Assembly (NCBI GenBank): GCA_949752735.1
Contig: OX457039.1
Span: forward strand, 24,457,330-24,521,329
DNA from: Lumbricus terrestris
Lineage: Eukaryota; Annelida; Clitellata; Crassiclitellata; Lumbricidae
DNA length: 64,000 nt
Direction: 5' to 3'
Shown here: piece by piece, positions 10,865 to 21,609 of the stretch
How the letters are laid out: each line of letters starts with the position of its first letter
How positions within the stretch are numbered: the stretch's first letter is position 1
Program-made: the position numbers and the translations under genes
The notes under the pieces: model-generated
Databases searched by the model: none
Told to the model about the DNA's origin: nothing
What the model saw: the letters and a program-made list of their open reading frames with translations, nothing else

Positions 10865-11916
10865 CAGGCCCGGCCTTAGGGCAAGGCAAACGAGTCGACC
10901 GCCTTGGGCCCGCGCTTCCAGGGCCCCGCGCAGCTGGCTATACTTTTTTACTTTGTTGAGATTGATAGTGGTAACGTCGCATATCAACTATACTCAATTG
11001 CAGTCAATGTGCCGCGTGAATGTGATAGATGATTTTGGAAACAACGATCTATAAATTTAATGCTAAACCGAGTCACAGCTAGACCTATTGTTGTAGGCCT
11101 ACACGTTGAATTAATTTTCAAATATGAACAAATGGCTAAGACTTCTCAAAACTTCCATGCGATCAACAATAGACCTAGCCCTACTTTGAGAATGTCGCAC
11201 TAAATTAGCTTTTTTATCAATTGAAAAAGATGTTCCATTGTGAAATCATTAATTTTTCAGATTTCGCATAGGACTACATCAAATTAGGGCAGATTTGCGA
11301 AAACTTTTGTAAAATAGCACTCACATCTTTGTCTATAGCATACTCGATAGAGATTAACATTTCAAAGCTTCAATTAGAAGGAATCGGAAATATGTCGATT
11401 ATTGGCATCCTATTTTAGATGCTAGATATTCAACAAGTTAAATTGAAAATAGTCCTAATTATTATTTACATAGTAAACTGCTATAAGGTTAGGCTAAAAG
11501 CCTAATAGCCAGATTTGCATGTGAATGTCCATTAACTTCAGTTTTCAACATGGGCGCCTGCAGACATTATTTTAAGTTGTAGGGAGCACAGCACAATGGT
11601 AACTATTTAGCACGAGTTTGAAAAATACAAGGCAGGAACATGGATTGTTTACATAGGTGTCTAAAACGTAAATTTCTCCATTTCACCGTGAGAATCATTA
11701 GCCTCATTAGTGCTTTGGCGCAAAGAAATTTGTCAAAAGTTAAAAAATAAATAAAAATTGGTGTTAATTTACCAGAGGGCGCCCATGATTCTGCATTACC
11801 TAAATAGGTCTACATAATTATAGTGTCAATGCTATATTGGCAGGTAAAGAGCCTAGTAAATTTTTGCCTGGAGACTCTCTGCTGCCTTGGGCCCCGCAAA
11901 CCTTAGGGCCGGGCCT
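10865..11916 (+). mobile_element. hAT element, CAGGCCCGGCCTTAGGG family
   Basis: A 1052-bp element. The left end is CAGGCCCGGCCTTAGGG and the right end is CCTTAGGGCCGGGCCTG. Perfect 8-bp duplications, CCTACTGC, lie at 10857-10864 and 11917-11924. Plus-strand debris at about 11120-11280 reads LSIEKDVPL and then, in another frame, INFSDFA, which resembles the extreme C-terminus of ZMYM-like hAT transposases. Stops and frame changes show it is inactive. Confidence 0.87.
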
Positions 11917-11929
11917 GCCTACTGCACAT

Positions 11930-12330
11930 TTCCAGCAATATACTATTTAGCAAATACAAGCATTTGAAGTAAGTAGGAGAGATTGCATTCTGTTGATAAG
12001 TTAAGTAGGTTTAATGGCGCTACTTGTGCACTTTCCAAATTTGCCTTATGTAGCCAACCAGAAAGGCCAATCCGACGACTAATCTCTTTTTTCTATATCT
12101 GGGGTGAGATTCCCGTAATCTATAGGCAATCACGAGACTGACACACGACAACTGGTTTCAACAAATTTAATTCCTGCACTTAACAGTAACTAAACTGACC
12201 TCGCATGCCGCCTCAAAACGCTCACTTCTAGTCAGTTCCTGAGTTGTGTACAGACTTCAAGAGGTATCCGGTCAAAACCGCGGACACAAAACGCGTATAC
12301 ATATCAAAACCACTTTCTAATATCGACCTT
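11930..12330. other. Unclassified intron stretch
   Basis: No repeat end, exon or RNA gene recognised between the hAT at 10865-11916 and the inverted-repeat element at 12331. Confidence 0.45.
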
Positions 12331-14240
12331 GCCGGTGTCACGAAATAGAGTATCCCCCGTATTAATTGTGTCTCCCCAAATAAAAAAAAGTCGAAAAAAC
12401 TGCTTCCGTGTGTACTTTTTTTGCAAATTAATTTTCATCTGGTTTGTTTTGAACAATGACACTAACAGGCATTTTTATTCCGACTAGACAATTTGTTTTG
12501 CCCTGTTTTTAGAGCACTCAAAACATTTAAAACACTCAAGAACACTCAGAGTCACTAAATAAATTCGAGTTGCCTTTATCAGAGCATTGCTTAGGACACT
12601 TAAAACAATTAGAGTCACTTTAAATTTTGATTACGGTGTCACGAAATAGAGTATCCCCGTATTAATTGTATCCCCCAAATTAAAAAAGTCGAAAAAATCA
12701 CTTCCGCGTGTATTTTTTTGGGCAAATTAATTTTCATCTGTTTTGTATTAAACAATGGCACTAACATGTATGTTTATTCCTACTAGATACTTTGTTTAGC
12801 CCTATTTTTAGAGCACTTAAAACGTTTAAAACACTTAAGAACACTCAGAATCACTAAATAAATTCGAGTTGCCCTGTGGCGTAGCAAGGTCTTGGGGGGC
12901 CCATGTGCAGAGCTTAGGTGGTGGGCCCTTAAATGCTTGAAATCCCATTCAATTTCAAACAACAAAACTGTGCAAAACGCCTGGTTCCTTTACGAAATTT
13001 GCATATTTAACACCAAAGTTAAATGAAAATAAACTACCCACATTTTTATTATTTTAACAAATTTATCTAATGAAACATATTCTTCTCCATATCAGCAGGA
13101 AAAAACTGAACTAAAATACCATACAAAAGTAATCACAAAAATTGTTTCATCTCCTGAAGTATTATATAATCATCAATCACCCATAGGCCTAAGCCCTACT
13201 TAAATTCTCCAAGCTGGCTGTTGGGTTTGTAACCGTTTGTTGATTAAAAGAGCGGGAAAATGTAACGAATTTGGCAAGTGTGAAATGACTCAATCAAGTT
13301 AACCTACTACGGAGGGGGTCTAAATCCGAAATGCTAAAATGCTTGTTTGCGCGCCTTCTCTTGTGCAAAAATATCCACCACTTTTGAGGCGTCAAATCTG
13401 AATCTATTGGTGATGTAACTAGCTGCTACCGTAGCCTCTGAAGTTCGAGGTCTACTAGGCTCAGTGTCCTTATCCATGTCAACCACCATCTCTGCACTGA
13501 TCAAACCGGAATTCGATTCTGCCCCCATGTCTGATGTAGTCATCGGTGCAAGCTCGCTCTCCGCAGGTATCATAAATGCGGATTTTTTTGCATTTTGGCG
13601 GTCTTCTTTACCCGTTCTTCTCGTGCTTGTCGCTTAGCAGCGTCACTTAAATAAGACTTAGGCACAACTTGGGGGCGACAGAAAGAGTGCCGTATACATG
13701 AGTTAAAAATATACAATTTTCATGTAAATAGGCTATGCAGTTATCTTTTATAAATTTCACATTTTAACTACAAAGAAAATAAATTATAGAACTGCAAAGA
13801 GTATAAAGATAGCCTATATGTAATAAGGTAGCCTAATCACGGACATTCCGGCTGAAACCCAAAACATTACCGGGTGTGTAGACTATACGCTGTAGATGTA
13901 GGTTTTAATACATTCTGAATATCCTTAAGTAAAAAATTGACTCGGCCCCCGGGGCCCCTGACAGCCGGGGGCCCTCGTGCACTGCACAGGTTGCACGCCC
14001 TATTGCTACGCCACTGGAGTTGCCTTTATCTGAGCATTGCTTAGGACACTTAAAACAATTAGAGTCACTTTAAATTTTGATTACAACATAATTTTTTTTA
14101 TTATGCGCATTTTTCAAAAAAGGGGATATAGTGGTTTATCTCCCCGGATAGTATAGACCGGTTAATTCCATCCGGGGGGATAGATTAATTCATCCCCCCG
14201 GATAGCTTTCAGAGGGATACTCCGTTTCGTGTCACCGGCA
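12331..14240. mobile_element. Inverted-repeat DNA element with GCCGGTGtCACGAAA ends, carrying a nested hAT
   Basis: The left end GCCGGTGTCACGAAATAG and the right end CGTTTCGTGTCACCGGC are inverted copies, and GAGTATCC continues the match. The left portion is internally duplicated: the block at 12334-12620 starts again at 12634. A third partial match resumes at 14016 after the nested hAT (12874-14016). No clear target duplication was found, so the superfamily is unassigned. Confidence 0.6.
12874..14016 (-). mobile_element. hAT element, CAGTGGCGTAGC family, nested
   Basis: A 1143-bp element. The left end is CTGTGGCGTAGCAAGG and the right end is TTGCTACGCCACTG. It is flanked by perfect 8-bp duplications, GAGTTGCC, at 12866-12873 and 14017-14024. 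Excising it restores a block identical to 12565-12640, which proves insertion into the outer element. On the minus strand, 13573-13680 reads SYLSDAAKRQAREERVKK, like the N-terminal basic segment of ZMYM-type hAT transposases. A frame change within an A-run leads into the 79-codon open frame at 13334-13573, which I cannot assign further. Confidence 0.88.
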
Positions 14241-14241
14241 C

Positions 14242-14337
14242 CGCCATGAGTTGTCCTTTTGTAGCGGCGCCACTGATCACACACTAATATAGGCCTATAT
14301 TTTCGCGTTTACGCAAGTAGTAGGCCTAGACCTAATT
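14242..14337. repeat. Duplicated block, copy 2 (partner at 9173-9266)
   Basis: Near-identical to 9173-9266, including GGCGCCACTGATCACACAC and the following TAGGCCTA-rich 60 bp. Confidence 0.75.
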
Positions 14338-14418
14338 CGTAAAAGCAAAGAGTGTATAATGATGCCATTTCATAAATGCGTTGCATATCACTTGAATTTC
14401 GATCGGAAGAGGTGTTAA

Positions 14419-15310
14419 CAGGGCCGGATTTAGGTTGGTGGGGGCCCTGAGGCAAACACTAAGCCAAACAGTATGGAATACTTTTTTATAATTAACTATT
14501 AACTAATAACTAATGTACTGTAGTCTGTAGGTAAGTTACATCTTTAACTGTACTACAGACAGACTCACTTGAAGTCACTTCACTCACAGAGTCACAGTCA
14601 CAGTAATGACAGTAATCAAAGTATGATCAACTTATTGACACTTTTCTTGCTATGCTATTAGCGAAGTCTTTAATGATGTCACGAAAGTCAATGCTTCGCA
14701 AGACATCGCTTTCAATGCTCATCAGTGACAGCCAATTCAACTTCTCCTGGTCCAAAGTTGTTCTAAGACGATTTTTTTATTATTTTAAGTTTGGAAAAGG
14801 ATCTTTCTCCACTGCAATTTGAGACCATCATACATAGATATATGCGCAGCATGATATCAATGTTAGGAAACACAGACTTCAAATCTTTTGTGGCCATCAT
14901 TGTGTACATCCACTGTTCAATACTTCCTTGCAGTGGTTTTTTGTCTTCACCAAGGAGTGCCATGAGCGGCAAAAACTGATTCAGTTCATCACCAAGAGTG
15001 TCCTCGATGTCAGATGAGTAGATGTCAACCAAGTTCTTTGCAGCTGTTCTCAATTCTTCAGTAGTGAGCTTTTATAATATATTTATATAGCGCTTACATT
15101 TTTATATCGCGACGCTGACAATAAGTTACAACTTACAAGTAAATAGTAATATGAGTTATATGACTAGTAATATCTACTATTTTTAGTTTTGTAGGTCTAT
15201 TTACAATATTTATTACATGTGTTTGGTGGAATTGCCAATTGGTGGGGGCCCTGAGGCGGTGGGGGCCCTGAGGCAGCTGCCTCATTTGCCTCATGGTAAA
15301 TCCGGCCCTG
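14419..15310 (-). mobile_element. hAT element, CAGGGCCGGATTTA family, with transposase remnant
   Basis: An 892-bp element with ends CAGGGCCGGATTTA at 14419 and TAAATCCGGCCCTG at 15310. Perfect GGTGTTAA duplications lie at 14411-14418 and 15311-15318. GGTGGGGGCCCTGAGGC is repeated near the ends. It keeps only the C-terminal end of a minus-strand transposase, so it is an internally deleted derivative. Confidence 0.92.
14625..15053 (-). pseudogene. hAT transposase C-terminal dimerisation domain, frameshifted
   Basis: The minus-strand open frame at 14763-15053 reads VFPNIDIMLRIYLCMMVSN and then CSGERSFSKLK, the conserved hAT family dimerisation region of ZMYM1-like transposases (usual form NCSxERSFSKLK). 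It then meets a stop just after an A-run at about 14770. Past the run, in another frame, the homology continues as LDQEKLNWLSLMSIESDVLR and IIKDFANS down to about 14625. So a one-base indel in the A-run broke the gene. The catalytic N-terminal two thirds are deleted. In intact elements this domain forms the transposase oligomer that excises and inserts DNA. Confidence 0.85.
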
Positions 15311-15433
15311 GGTGTTAAGTGTCTAAAATTATATAGATCTAAGTAGGCTAGTTAAAAACTTAAAACTGAAAGCCCTTGCTAGAATTTCTGGCCGATTTTA
15401 AGATAAGTCTGCTTGGAATTGAAAACTATAATA

Positions 15434-15582
15434 AGGGCCCCACACATGCTCAAAAATTGTAAGTCTATATTATGCTAAAATCAATAGTTTTCAAATAATT
15501 TGACAACTTGCTCCGAAATGTTTTACTCATTTTCACTCTCATGATTAACAGTGATAAAAAATATTATTGCATGTGTGGGGCC
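15434..15582. repeat. Short inverted-repeat element
   Basis: AGGGCCCCACACATGC at the left and GCATGTGTGGGGCCCC at the right form an inverted pair about 115 bp apart. Just to the right (15590-15633) is an inverted CAGGGCCGGATTAAAGC hAT end. Confidence 0.5.
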
Positions 15583-15639
15583 CCCTAAAGTGTGGGGGCC
15601 CTGTTCGGTCGAACATGCTTTAATCCGGCCCTGGCCCTG

Positions 15640-16235
15640 ACTATGGATATGTCTCAAACCATTGACTGTTCTCTTGTCTCCTCTCGCCGTGATTATGCTA
15701 ACGCCGTTTTTGTCGGTATCTCAGTCACTGAGCTCAACAGGCTACAACACATCCAAAACTCCTTAGCGCAATAGCGCGTGTTGTGCTGCGCGTCCCCAAT
15801 ACAACCCATTGCCTGTTCCCTTGTCTCCTCTCGCTGTGATTATGCTAGCGCTTGAAAGCGTTGAAAGCTACTCCATCAACTGCATTGGCTTCCTGTTCAG
15901 TACAGGATAAAATTCAAATTGGCATGTCTGACCTACAAATCTCTCAGCACCAACGCACCTTCCTACCTCAGTCACTACTAACTCCTTACATTCCTCCTCG
16001 TTGCTTGCGTTCATCGGGCACAAGTCTTTTATCTGAACCTCGATGCAAAACAGTTATGGGTTTGCGTGCATTCCATGCCTCTGCACCCAGGGAATGGAAT
16101 CGGCTTCCGCTCTCTCTTCGGAACTCAATTTCACTTCCTTCATTCAAAAAGCGGCTAAAAACTTACTACTTCTCCTTGGCTTTCAAGCATAATGGATCTT
16201 TAATTGCATCTTCCTCTGGCGGCTGACTATTCGCG
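15640..16235 (+). pseudogene. LINE reverse transcriptase 3' end (CR1/L2-like group)
   Basis: The first frame reads SLVSSRRDYANAVFVGIS and then RLQHIQNSLA, the post-palm region of CR1/L2/jockey-group LINEs. The homology changes frame near 15880 and continues as LHWLPVQYRIKFKLACLTYK, then PREWNRLPLSLRNS and SFKKRLKTYYF, the usual LINE C-terminus ("WN.LP ... FK..LKT..F"). It is 5' truncated and frameshifted. Confidence 0.75.
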
Positions 16236-16329
16236 CCTCAGATTCACATTTCGGTGTGACATTGCGGACGTAGTAGTTGCAAATTTATTTAATAATAATG
16301 TTGCGGACCAGGGCTGGGCAAATGACACC

Positions 16330-17060
16330 AGGAACCGAACCCCAAACCCTAGTCGCCAAGGTGATGTCCGTCCGTGTAGTCCGGCGTCAACTGAAGATTG
16401 ACGACTAGCCAGTCAGGCTTAAAACACATTTATTCGACGATCAAAGAAGAACTTCGCAAAGCAGTCCTCAGCCAACTTCTATAGCGCCAGTGTTCGGAGC
16501 AAGTTCGGAGCAATGTTCGGAGCTATTCGTGTAGCGCCACTGTCCCAAAACCACTGCACCACTGTTCACAGCAATTGTCAATGCAGAACGCCGAATCGTC
16601 GTCGTGTAGATCACCGCTGCATCGCCAGCGCACGCCGAAAGTCTGTGAAGCGGGTCGGGTTTCGAACCCGAGTCGGCGTCGTCGAAGACAGGAACTGAAC
16701 CACTGCGCTCACCCGGTCGAAAGCGTTGGCAGGTCCGGCGTTGAATCCCGTTCGTCGTGGCACAGCGAAGGTCACCAGACCTTCCGTCGTCCGCAGGTGT
16801 CGGATTCCAGAAGAGCACGACCGCGGGTCAGGAATTGAACCCCAGTCGTCAGCGTTGCACAGCAAAGGCCTCCAAACCTTTCGTCGTCGTCAGCGTCGGA
16901 CTCCCAATCGAATACGTCAGCAGCACCGGCGTCGAATCCCAATCGTCGGCGTTGCACAGCGGAGATCACCAGACCTTCCGTCGCGGGTCAGGAATTGAAC
17001 CCAGGCGTCGTAGTTGCACAGCGGAGGTCACCAAACCTTTCGTCGACAGGCGCTGAATTT
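16330..17060 (-). repeat. Degenerate tandem array with tRNA box B-like motifs
   Basis: At least four units of 60-100 bp repeat the string GAATTGAACCC (minus strand GGGTTCAATTC, a box B-like core), then a GTCGTC spacer, then GTTGCACAGCGRAGGTCACC, then AGACCTTCCGTCG. Good units start near 16735, 16829, 16929 and 16988. The region is GC-rich and its overlapping open frames are by-products of the repeats. Confidence 0.55.
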
Positions 17061-17270
17061 CGGTAGCGTCGTCGAATCGTCGTGCGCTCTCCAAAGCGTT
17101 TTCCTCCAGACGATCACCCGCTGACTGTACTGCGACTCGAACCCGCAACAGCCGACCGACACGTCTTTCCACTGTTTCTCGGCGATTCGATGACTGCACT
17201 TCGATGACTGCTTCCCTCGATGACTCTCTCTTCGCTGACTCTCTCTTCGCTGACTCGAGGCCACGCCCAC

Positions 17271-17428
17271 CAATTCGTGTAGCCGCCAATTCAGGTAGAC
17301 GTCAATTCGTGTAGACGCCAATTCAGGTAGACGCCAATTCGTGTAGACGCCAATTGAGGTAGACGCTAGGCCACGCCCACCAATTCGTGTAGACGCCAAT
17401 TCGTGTAGACGCCAATTCAGGTAGACGC
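17271..17428. repeat. 16-bp minisatellite with two alternating unit types
   Basis: Nine 16-bp units of CAATTCGTGTAGACGC or CAATTCAGGTAGACGC occur, in two blocks of six and three. The blocks are separated by a 14-bp TAGGCCACGCCCAC that also precedes the first block. Confidence 0.9.
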
Positions 17429-17616
17429 GATACTTAGGCGGACACGAGGACAGACACTCAATAAAAAAAATACACTCCATGAACTCGATTTCCAATAATA
17501 ATAATAATAAAAACGCGCATAGGCAATATCAAAACCACGGTTGATCTTAACCGCGGTGATCATAACAGCGCAATGATAGACACAAGCAATTAATCGCTCT
17601 CTTTGTCGTTATATTA

Positions 17617-18972
17617 CAATCAATCAATCAATCAATCAATCAATATACTTTATTGATCATCATGTATATGTATACATACAGTATAGCACAAACAAACAGT
17701 AGTTGAAAATGTCACATGCATAGATGTCAAAGGGTTAAGCCCAAAGGAACGTAAGGTTCCGCTAACAGGGTTGCCCTAATTACACGAAGAATCAATCTAT
17801 CATCAACTTTCTGCATAACAGTATATGTGTATAAACAGTTGTATATGATCAAGGTGTAAAACAATCTCTTCCATTTTACAAGTTTATCGAAATGCATTGA
17901 ATGTAAGTTATGCAACTTAAACAAGTGGGGAAAACAAAATAACAAACAGACTAAACTAAACTAAACTAAGCTAAAAAAAACTAAAAACACAACAGTTAAG
18001 AGAATACAACAGTGCACGTGTAGGTAGTGCACTTCAAAACAAAACCATTTTGTGCAATTATGCAATAGTATCCAAAATAAATAATTTCAATTTGTATTTG
18101 AATTGGTACATTGTAGTTATAGAAGTAAGATCAATAGGCAGAGAATTCCACATCGACGGTCCACATATTCTAATACTATGCAGTCCAGTAGTGGTACGAA
18201 CACTTCTTTGGTGGTATCTATTTACAGATCGTGTATAATGTCCATGAACGTCTGAATTTTTACAAAACCAGTGGTTGAAGCTTGTTATGATTAGATTTCT
18301 GTGAAGTTTATACATAAATACTCCAATTTGTAGTTTATTAATGTAGTCAAAAGGCAGAATTTTCAAATCACTGAATAATGGTTGTGTGTGGGCTCTAAAA
18401 GGTGCATTGCATATAATTCGAACAGCTCGCTTTTGTAGGGTTGTCAAAATAGTTAAACGAGTGTGGTATGTGGAAGCCCACGTAATATTACAATATGACA
18501 TATAAGGGTATATCAAAGAGTAATATAAATTCACAAGTATATCTCGCGGCATAAGGTGTCGAACACGAGAGATTATGCCTATATTTTTTGATATCTTTTT
18601 GGATATAGAGTTTATATGCTCCCTCCATGTTAATTGTTCATCAATGTGAACACCCAAAAATTTGGTTGATGATACCCTACAAATACATTGTTCATCTATT
18701 TTAATTGATATATTGCAATTTGTTGCTGTTCTAAGTTTAATTTTAGAGCAGAACAAAATAAAATTCGTCTTCTCAAGGTTCAGCGATAATTTGTTGGCTT
18801 TGAACCAATCGCCTACAAGTTTTAATTCGGCATTAATTTTTTTAACCAAGACTTCAATAGCTTTATCTGACATAAACACATTGGTGTCATCAGCAAACAT
18901 GACAAAGCTGAGTAATGACGAGCTGTTCGAAATATCATTCACATATATTAGGTAATAATAATAATTACACAT
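17617..18972 (-). pseudogene. 5'-truncated LINE with reverse transcriptase 3' half
   Basis: The minus-strand open frame at 18058-18972 (304 codons) begins inside the reverse transcriptase. It reads LLSFVMFADDTNVFMSD (catalytic FADD box), then KANKLSLNLEKTNFILF, then FLGVHIDEQLTWREHI and ends MWNSLPIDL...FKYKLKLF. These are standard jockey/CR1-group LINE motifs in the right order. The 3' UTR (17640-18057) ends in TTGATTGATTG repeats at 17617-17640. The 5' end, with the endonuclease and first RT motifs, is missing at about 18972. The retained frame is intact, so this copy looks younger than the other LINEs here. Confidence 0.88.
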
Positions 18973-19439
18973 ATATTATTACTATGAAGTATGTCTTCAA
19001 ATGCATACAGGTTGTTCTACGACGGCCTACTAACTACTTTTAATGCTTTAAAAGAGGTTAACGATTATTAAATGACTATATTTAAAGAGTTATAAGCTGT
19101 GCGCGATGTCGCGTCCGTTGCTTCACAGCAGCGGACTCTCTGCAGTGTAGCCTAATATCCGGCGACGATGAAGCTTAACTGAATTCTGTAGGCTGTCACA
19201 GGGGGGGGTCCTGGTAGATCCGATCGACGCCCACGATGAGGAGGAGGAGGAGGAGGAGGTTGAATGATACTGAGAAGTTCGTTTCAAACTGCGGTGACAT
19301 GCTTCGATGGTGTTGTTCGTCTTTGGGAGATCTTGCAAACAAGATGCGCAAACAAGCGCGGTTATCATCGCCGCGGTTATGATCGTGCGCGGTTTTTTAT
19401 ATGCGCGGCGGTTTTGTTTGCGCGTTTTTGATAGTTAAC
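18973..19439. other. Unclassified stretch
   Basis: A GGA microsatellite lies at about 19236-19260. The 19340-19430 part is rich in GCGCGGTT motifs that weakly mirror 17507-17565. No exon recognised. Confidence 0.4.
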
Positions 19440-19755
19440 CAGTTCCTGCGGGGCACTACGGAAATTATTACTGGGCGAGTATGACGTCATGCGGACAGTA
19501 GACTCTTTACAAAAGCGTTATCGTGAGCGATTATTGATGAAATCTGTCTTAAAACGCTAATAACTCGAGTTCTAAATGAATTAAGAGCTGAAAATAGTCG
19601 CGTTGACCTTAAAGTTTGGGTAATAATCAATTGCAAAAATTTTTGTAAACCGACGCTGTTTCTTTTCCGAGCCTATTTTGTTACGAAGAGTCAAAATCCG
19701 TACAAACAAACAAACAAACAAACATATGGAAACTTTCGAAATTATAATATGAGAT
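19440..19755 (-). mobile_element. CTAG-hairpin repeat family, copy 2 (one end only)
   Basis: Shares GACGTCATGCGGACAGTAGA, AGTCGCGTTGACCTTAAAG and GACGAAGAGTCAAAATCCG with copies 1 and 3, and ends in CAAA repeats followed by GGAAACTTTCGAAATTATAA. The hairpin/CTAG end is missing on the left. Confidence 0.55.
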
Positions 19756-19937
19756 TATTATTATTATTTATTATTTTTTATTTTTTTATTTTATTTTTTA
19801 TTTCTTTTAATGTCTTCAACAAACACCATCAGTAACAAGAAGTACAAAAAACTAGAAAAGTAGTGGCTAGTGTTATATCTTCTCTGGAACCAGATCAGCT
19901 AAAGTGCCTCGAAAGGCCACCGAGTTGAAACGCTGAA

Positions 19938-19939
19938 CG

Positions 19940-20000
<61 letters not shown>
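19938..20000. repeat. TTA microsatellite
   Basis: Uninterrupted TTA units of about 60 bp. Confidence 0.95.
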
Positions 20001-20002
<2 letters not shown>

Positions 20003-20484
20003 AATATTCATTATGCAAGAGTCTACAATCATTGCATACTCTGTAATAAATTTCAGCAGGGCTAAAAGTTATCAATAAGCCGTTGCTTTGAGTTTACTTT
20101 TGTGGCCCTCGGCTTCAAGAATTATTGCTTCTGCGGCTCATGGTATCAAGAAGGTTGGATAGCGCTGCTCAAGAGAGAGATCGTTCAGCATAAATCAGCA
20201 ACTTCAAGCTGATTAAGGTCTACTCTACAATGTCTCAAGAATGTCTTGCTGAATTAGTCTTAGTGCGTCAAACCTTGCCAGATAAATTGGTTTTATAATA
20301 ATAATCTTGTCATAAGAAGATAGGCGGAAACACCAGAAAAGTTCATCTTTAAAGTATAATATGAGTCTATTAGTCTTTTTAAAAGCATGAACATATTTTT
20401 ATTAGTAGCAGGGTGACAATGTGTGGCGCTTCCCTGCTTTTTTAAAATTTAAGCGAAGTTTCTGATTGCCATTGTAATTTCTGC

Positions 20485-20547
20485 CACACACACACACACA
20501 CACACTCACACACACACTCACACACACACACACACACTCACACACAC

Positions 20548-20582
<35 letters not shown>
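20485..20582. repeat. CA microsatellite
   Basis: CA repeats with occasional CT interruptions. Confidence 0.95.
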
Positions 20583-20583
<1 letters not shown>

Positions 20584-20611
20584 ACAGCAGATCGTATACT
20601 GTTGACTAACG

Positions 20612-20760
20612 CAGAGGTTCTCAAACTTCTGCAGACCATCGACCGGCAATAACAATAATTCTTTGTTGAAGCTTGCGGACCGTAACTTAAATGGCGAGCG
20701 CAAGCAAACGCGACCCATATATTGTAAGAAGGACCATCGTATCATAAGGCTGTTTGGGCC
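20612..20760. mobile_element. hAT (Charlie-type) terminal fragment
   Basis: CAGAGGTTCTCAAACTTCTG matches the general form of Charlie-type hAT ends (CAGNGGTTCTCAAACTT). A GCGGACCG-rich stretch follows, and another lies at 21547-21600. No reciprocal end was found. Confidence 0.4.
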
Positions 20761-20885
20761 TATAATTATGGGTTTGCTTCAGTAACTAATTAGATATCCC
20801 TATAAGCATTTAATTTATTTCTCAATTTTGATCTAATATGATTACATTTAAAAAGTTCAATTCAAAGTTCAAAGTAGATCAGAGG

Positions 20886-20948
20886 TGATCCTTCACCACC
20901 GCTACAAAGCGGTGGTGAAGGATCTGTAGCGGTGGTGAAGGATCTCAC
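20886..20948. repeat. Compound hairpin
   Basis: GATCCTTCACCACCGCT and AGCGGTGGTGAAGGATC form a 17-bp stem with a 4-nt loop. The right arm is duplicated immediately downstream, so two alternative hairpins are possible. Confidence 0.75.
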
Positions 20949-21072
20949 CCTCAGGGTCGAGGCCATAAGACAGCCGCTATATAAATATGCGATTACATTT
21001 ACATTTACATTTGTAGCCTACTTAAATTAAGTGCAAAGTTCTGGTAAGTAGATCTGGAAAAATATAGCTAAC

Positions 21073-21396
21073 CAGGGCTTTTTTAACGTGCAGTTCTACA
21101 CAAAACGTGCAGCTGTAGGCCTAAATGCATTTGGGCAGTTGTAAAAGCAGTTATTTGCAGTGTAAATCATTAGAACAAGGTAATTGTAGCGGTTCGCCAC
21201 AGAAGAAGAAGGACATGTGCAGTGAAAAATAAGCAGGAAGGGGAAATAAAACAAATGTTCAAGTTGACGACTAAAAAAGGTCATCAATTTTTTTCTTGGT
21301 GGAAAAATTTTCAGAAACGCCGAGAAATTTTCGCCAAAAAGCCGCACTAAAAAATCTCAGTTTTGCAGTTCTACAAATTTCTTTTAAAAAGCCCTG
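21073..21396. mobile_element. hAT MITE, CAGGGCTTTTTTAA family, copy 2
   Basis: A 324-bp element with ends CAGGGCTTTTTTAACGTGCAG and TTTTAAAAAGCCCTG, flanked by perfect TAGCTAAC duplications at 21065-21072 and 21397-21404. Compared with copy 1 (807-1000), the right half holds a larger AAAAAAGGTCATCAATTTTT module, the same module found in the CAGTGGCGGCGC and CATRGGCGGAGACC families. Confidence 0.88.
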
Positions 21397-21609
21397 TAGC
21401 TAACGTTACATTACTAGGATTGTGCTTTAGGGCCTTTAGTTCTAATGATGAAATCACCTGCTCGAAATAAAACACAGAAACCAGGAAAAAAACACAAATA
21501 TATACCGGTATATTTGAATAATTAGAGCATATTTGTAGCATTTCTCCGCGGACCGGTGATCAGCTCTGCGCGAAGGACAGGCACCGGTCCTCCGCGCACC
21601 ACCAATGCT

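Noticed and set aside
8482..15633. A single 7-kb hAT bounded by CAGGGCCGGATTAA ends at 8482 and 15633
   Set aside because: It would contain the FGFR exon at 9369-9532, and the 8-bp flanks (CCGAGATA versus GCCCTGAC) do not match.
17507..19430. DNA transposon with long inverted ends around the LINE at 17617-18972
   Set aside because: The GCGCGGTT/AACCGCGG-rich ends are only loosely inverted and no target duplication was found.
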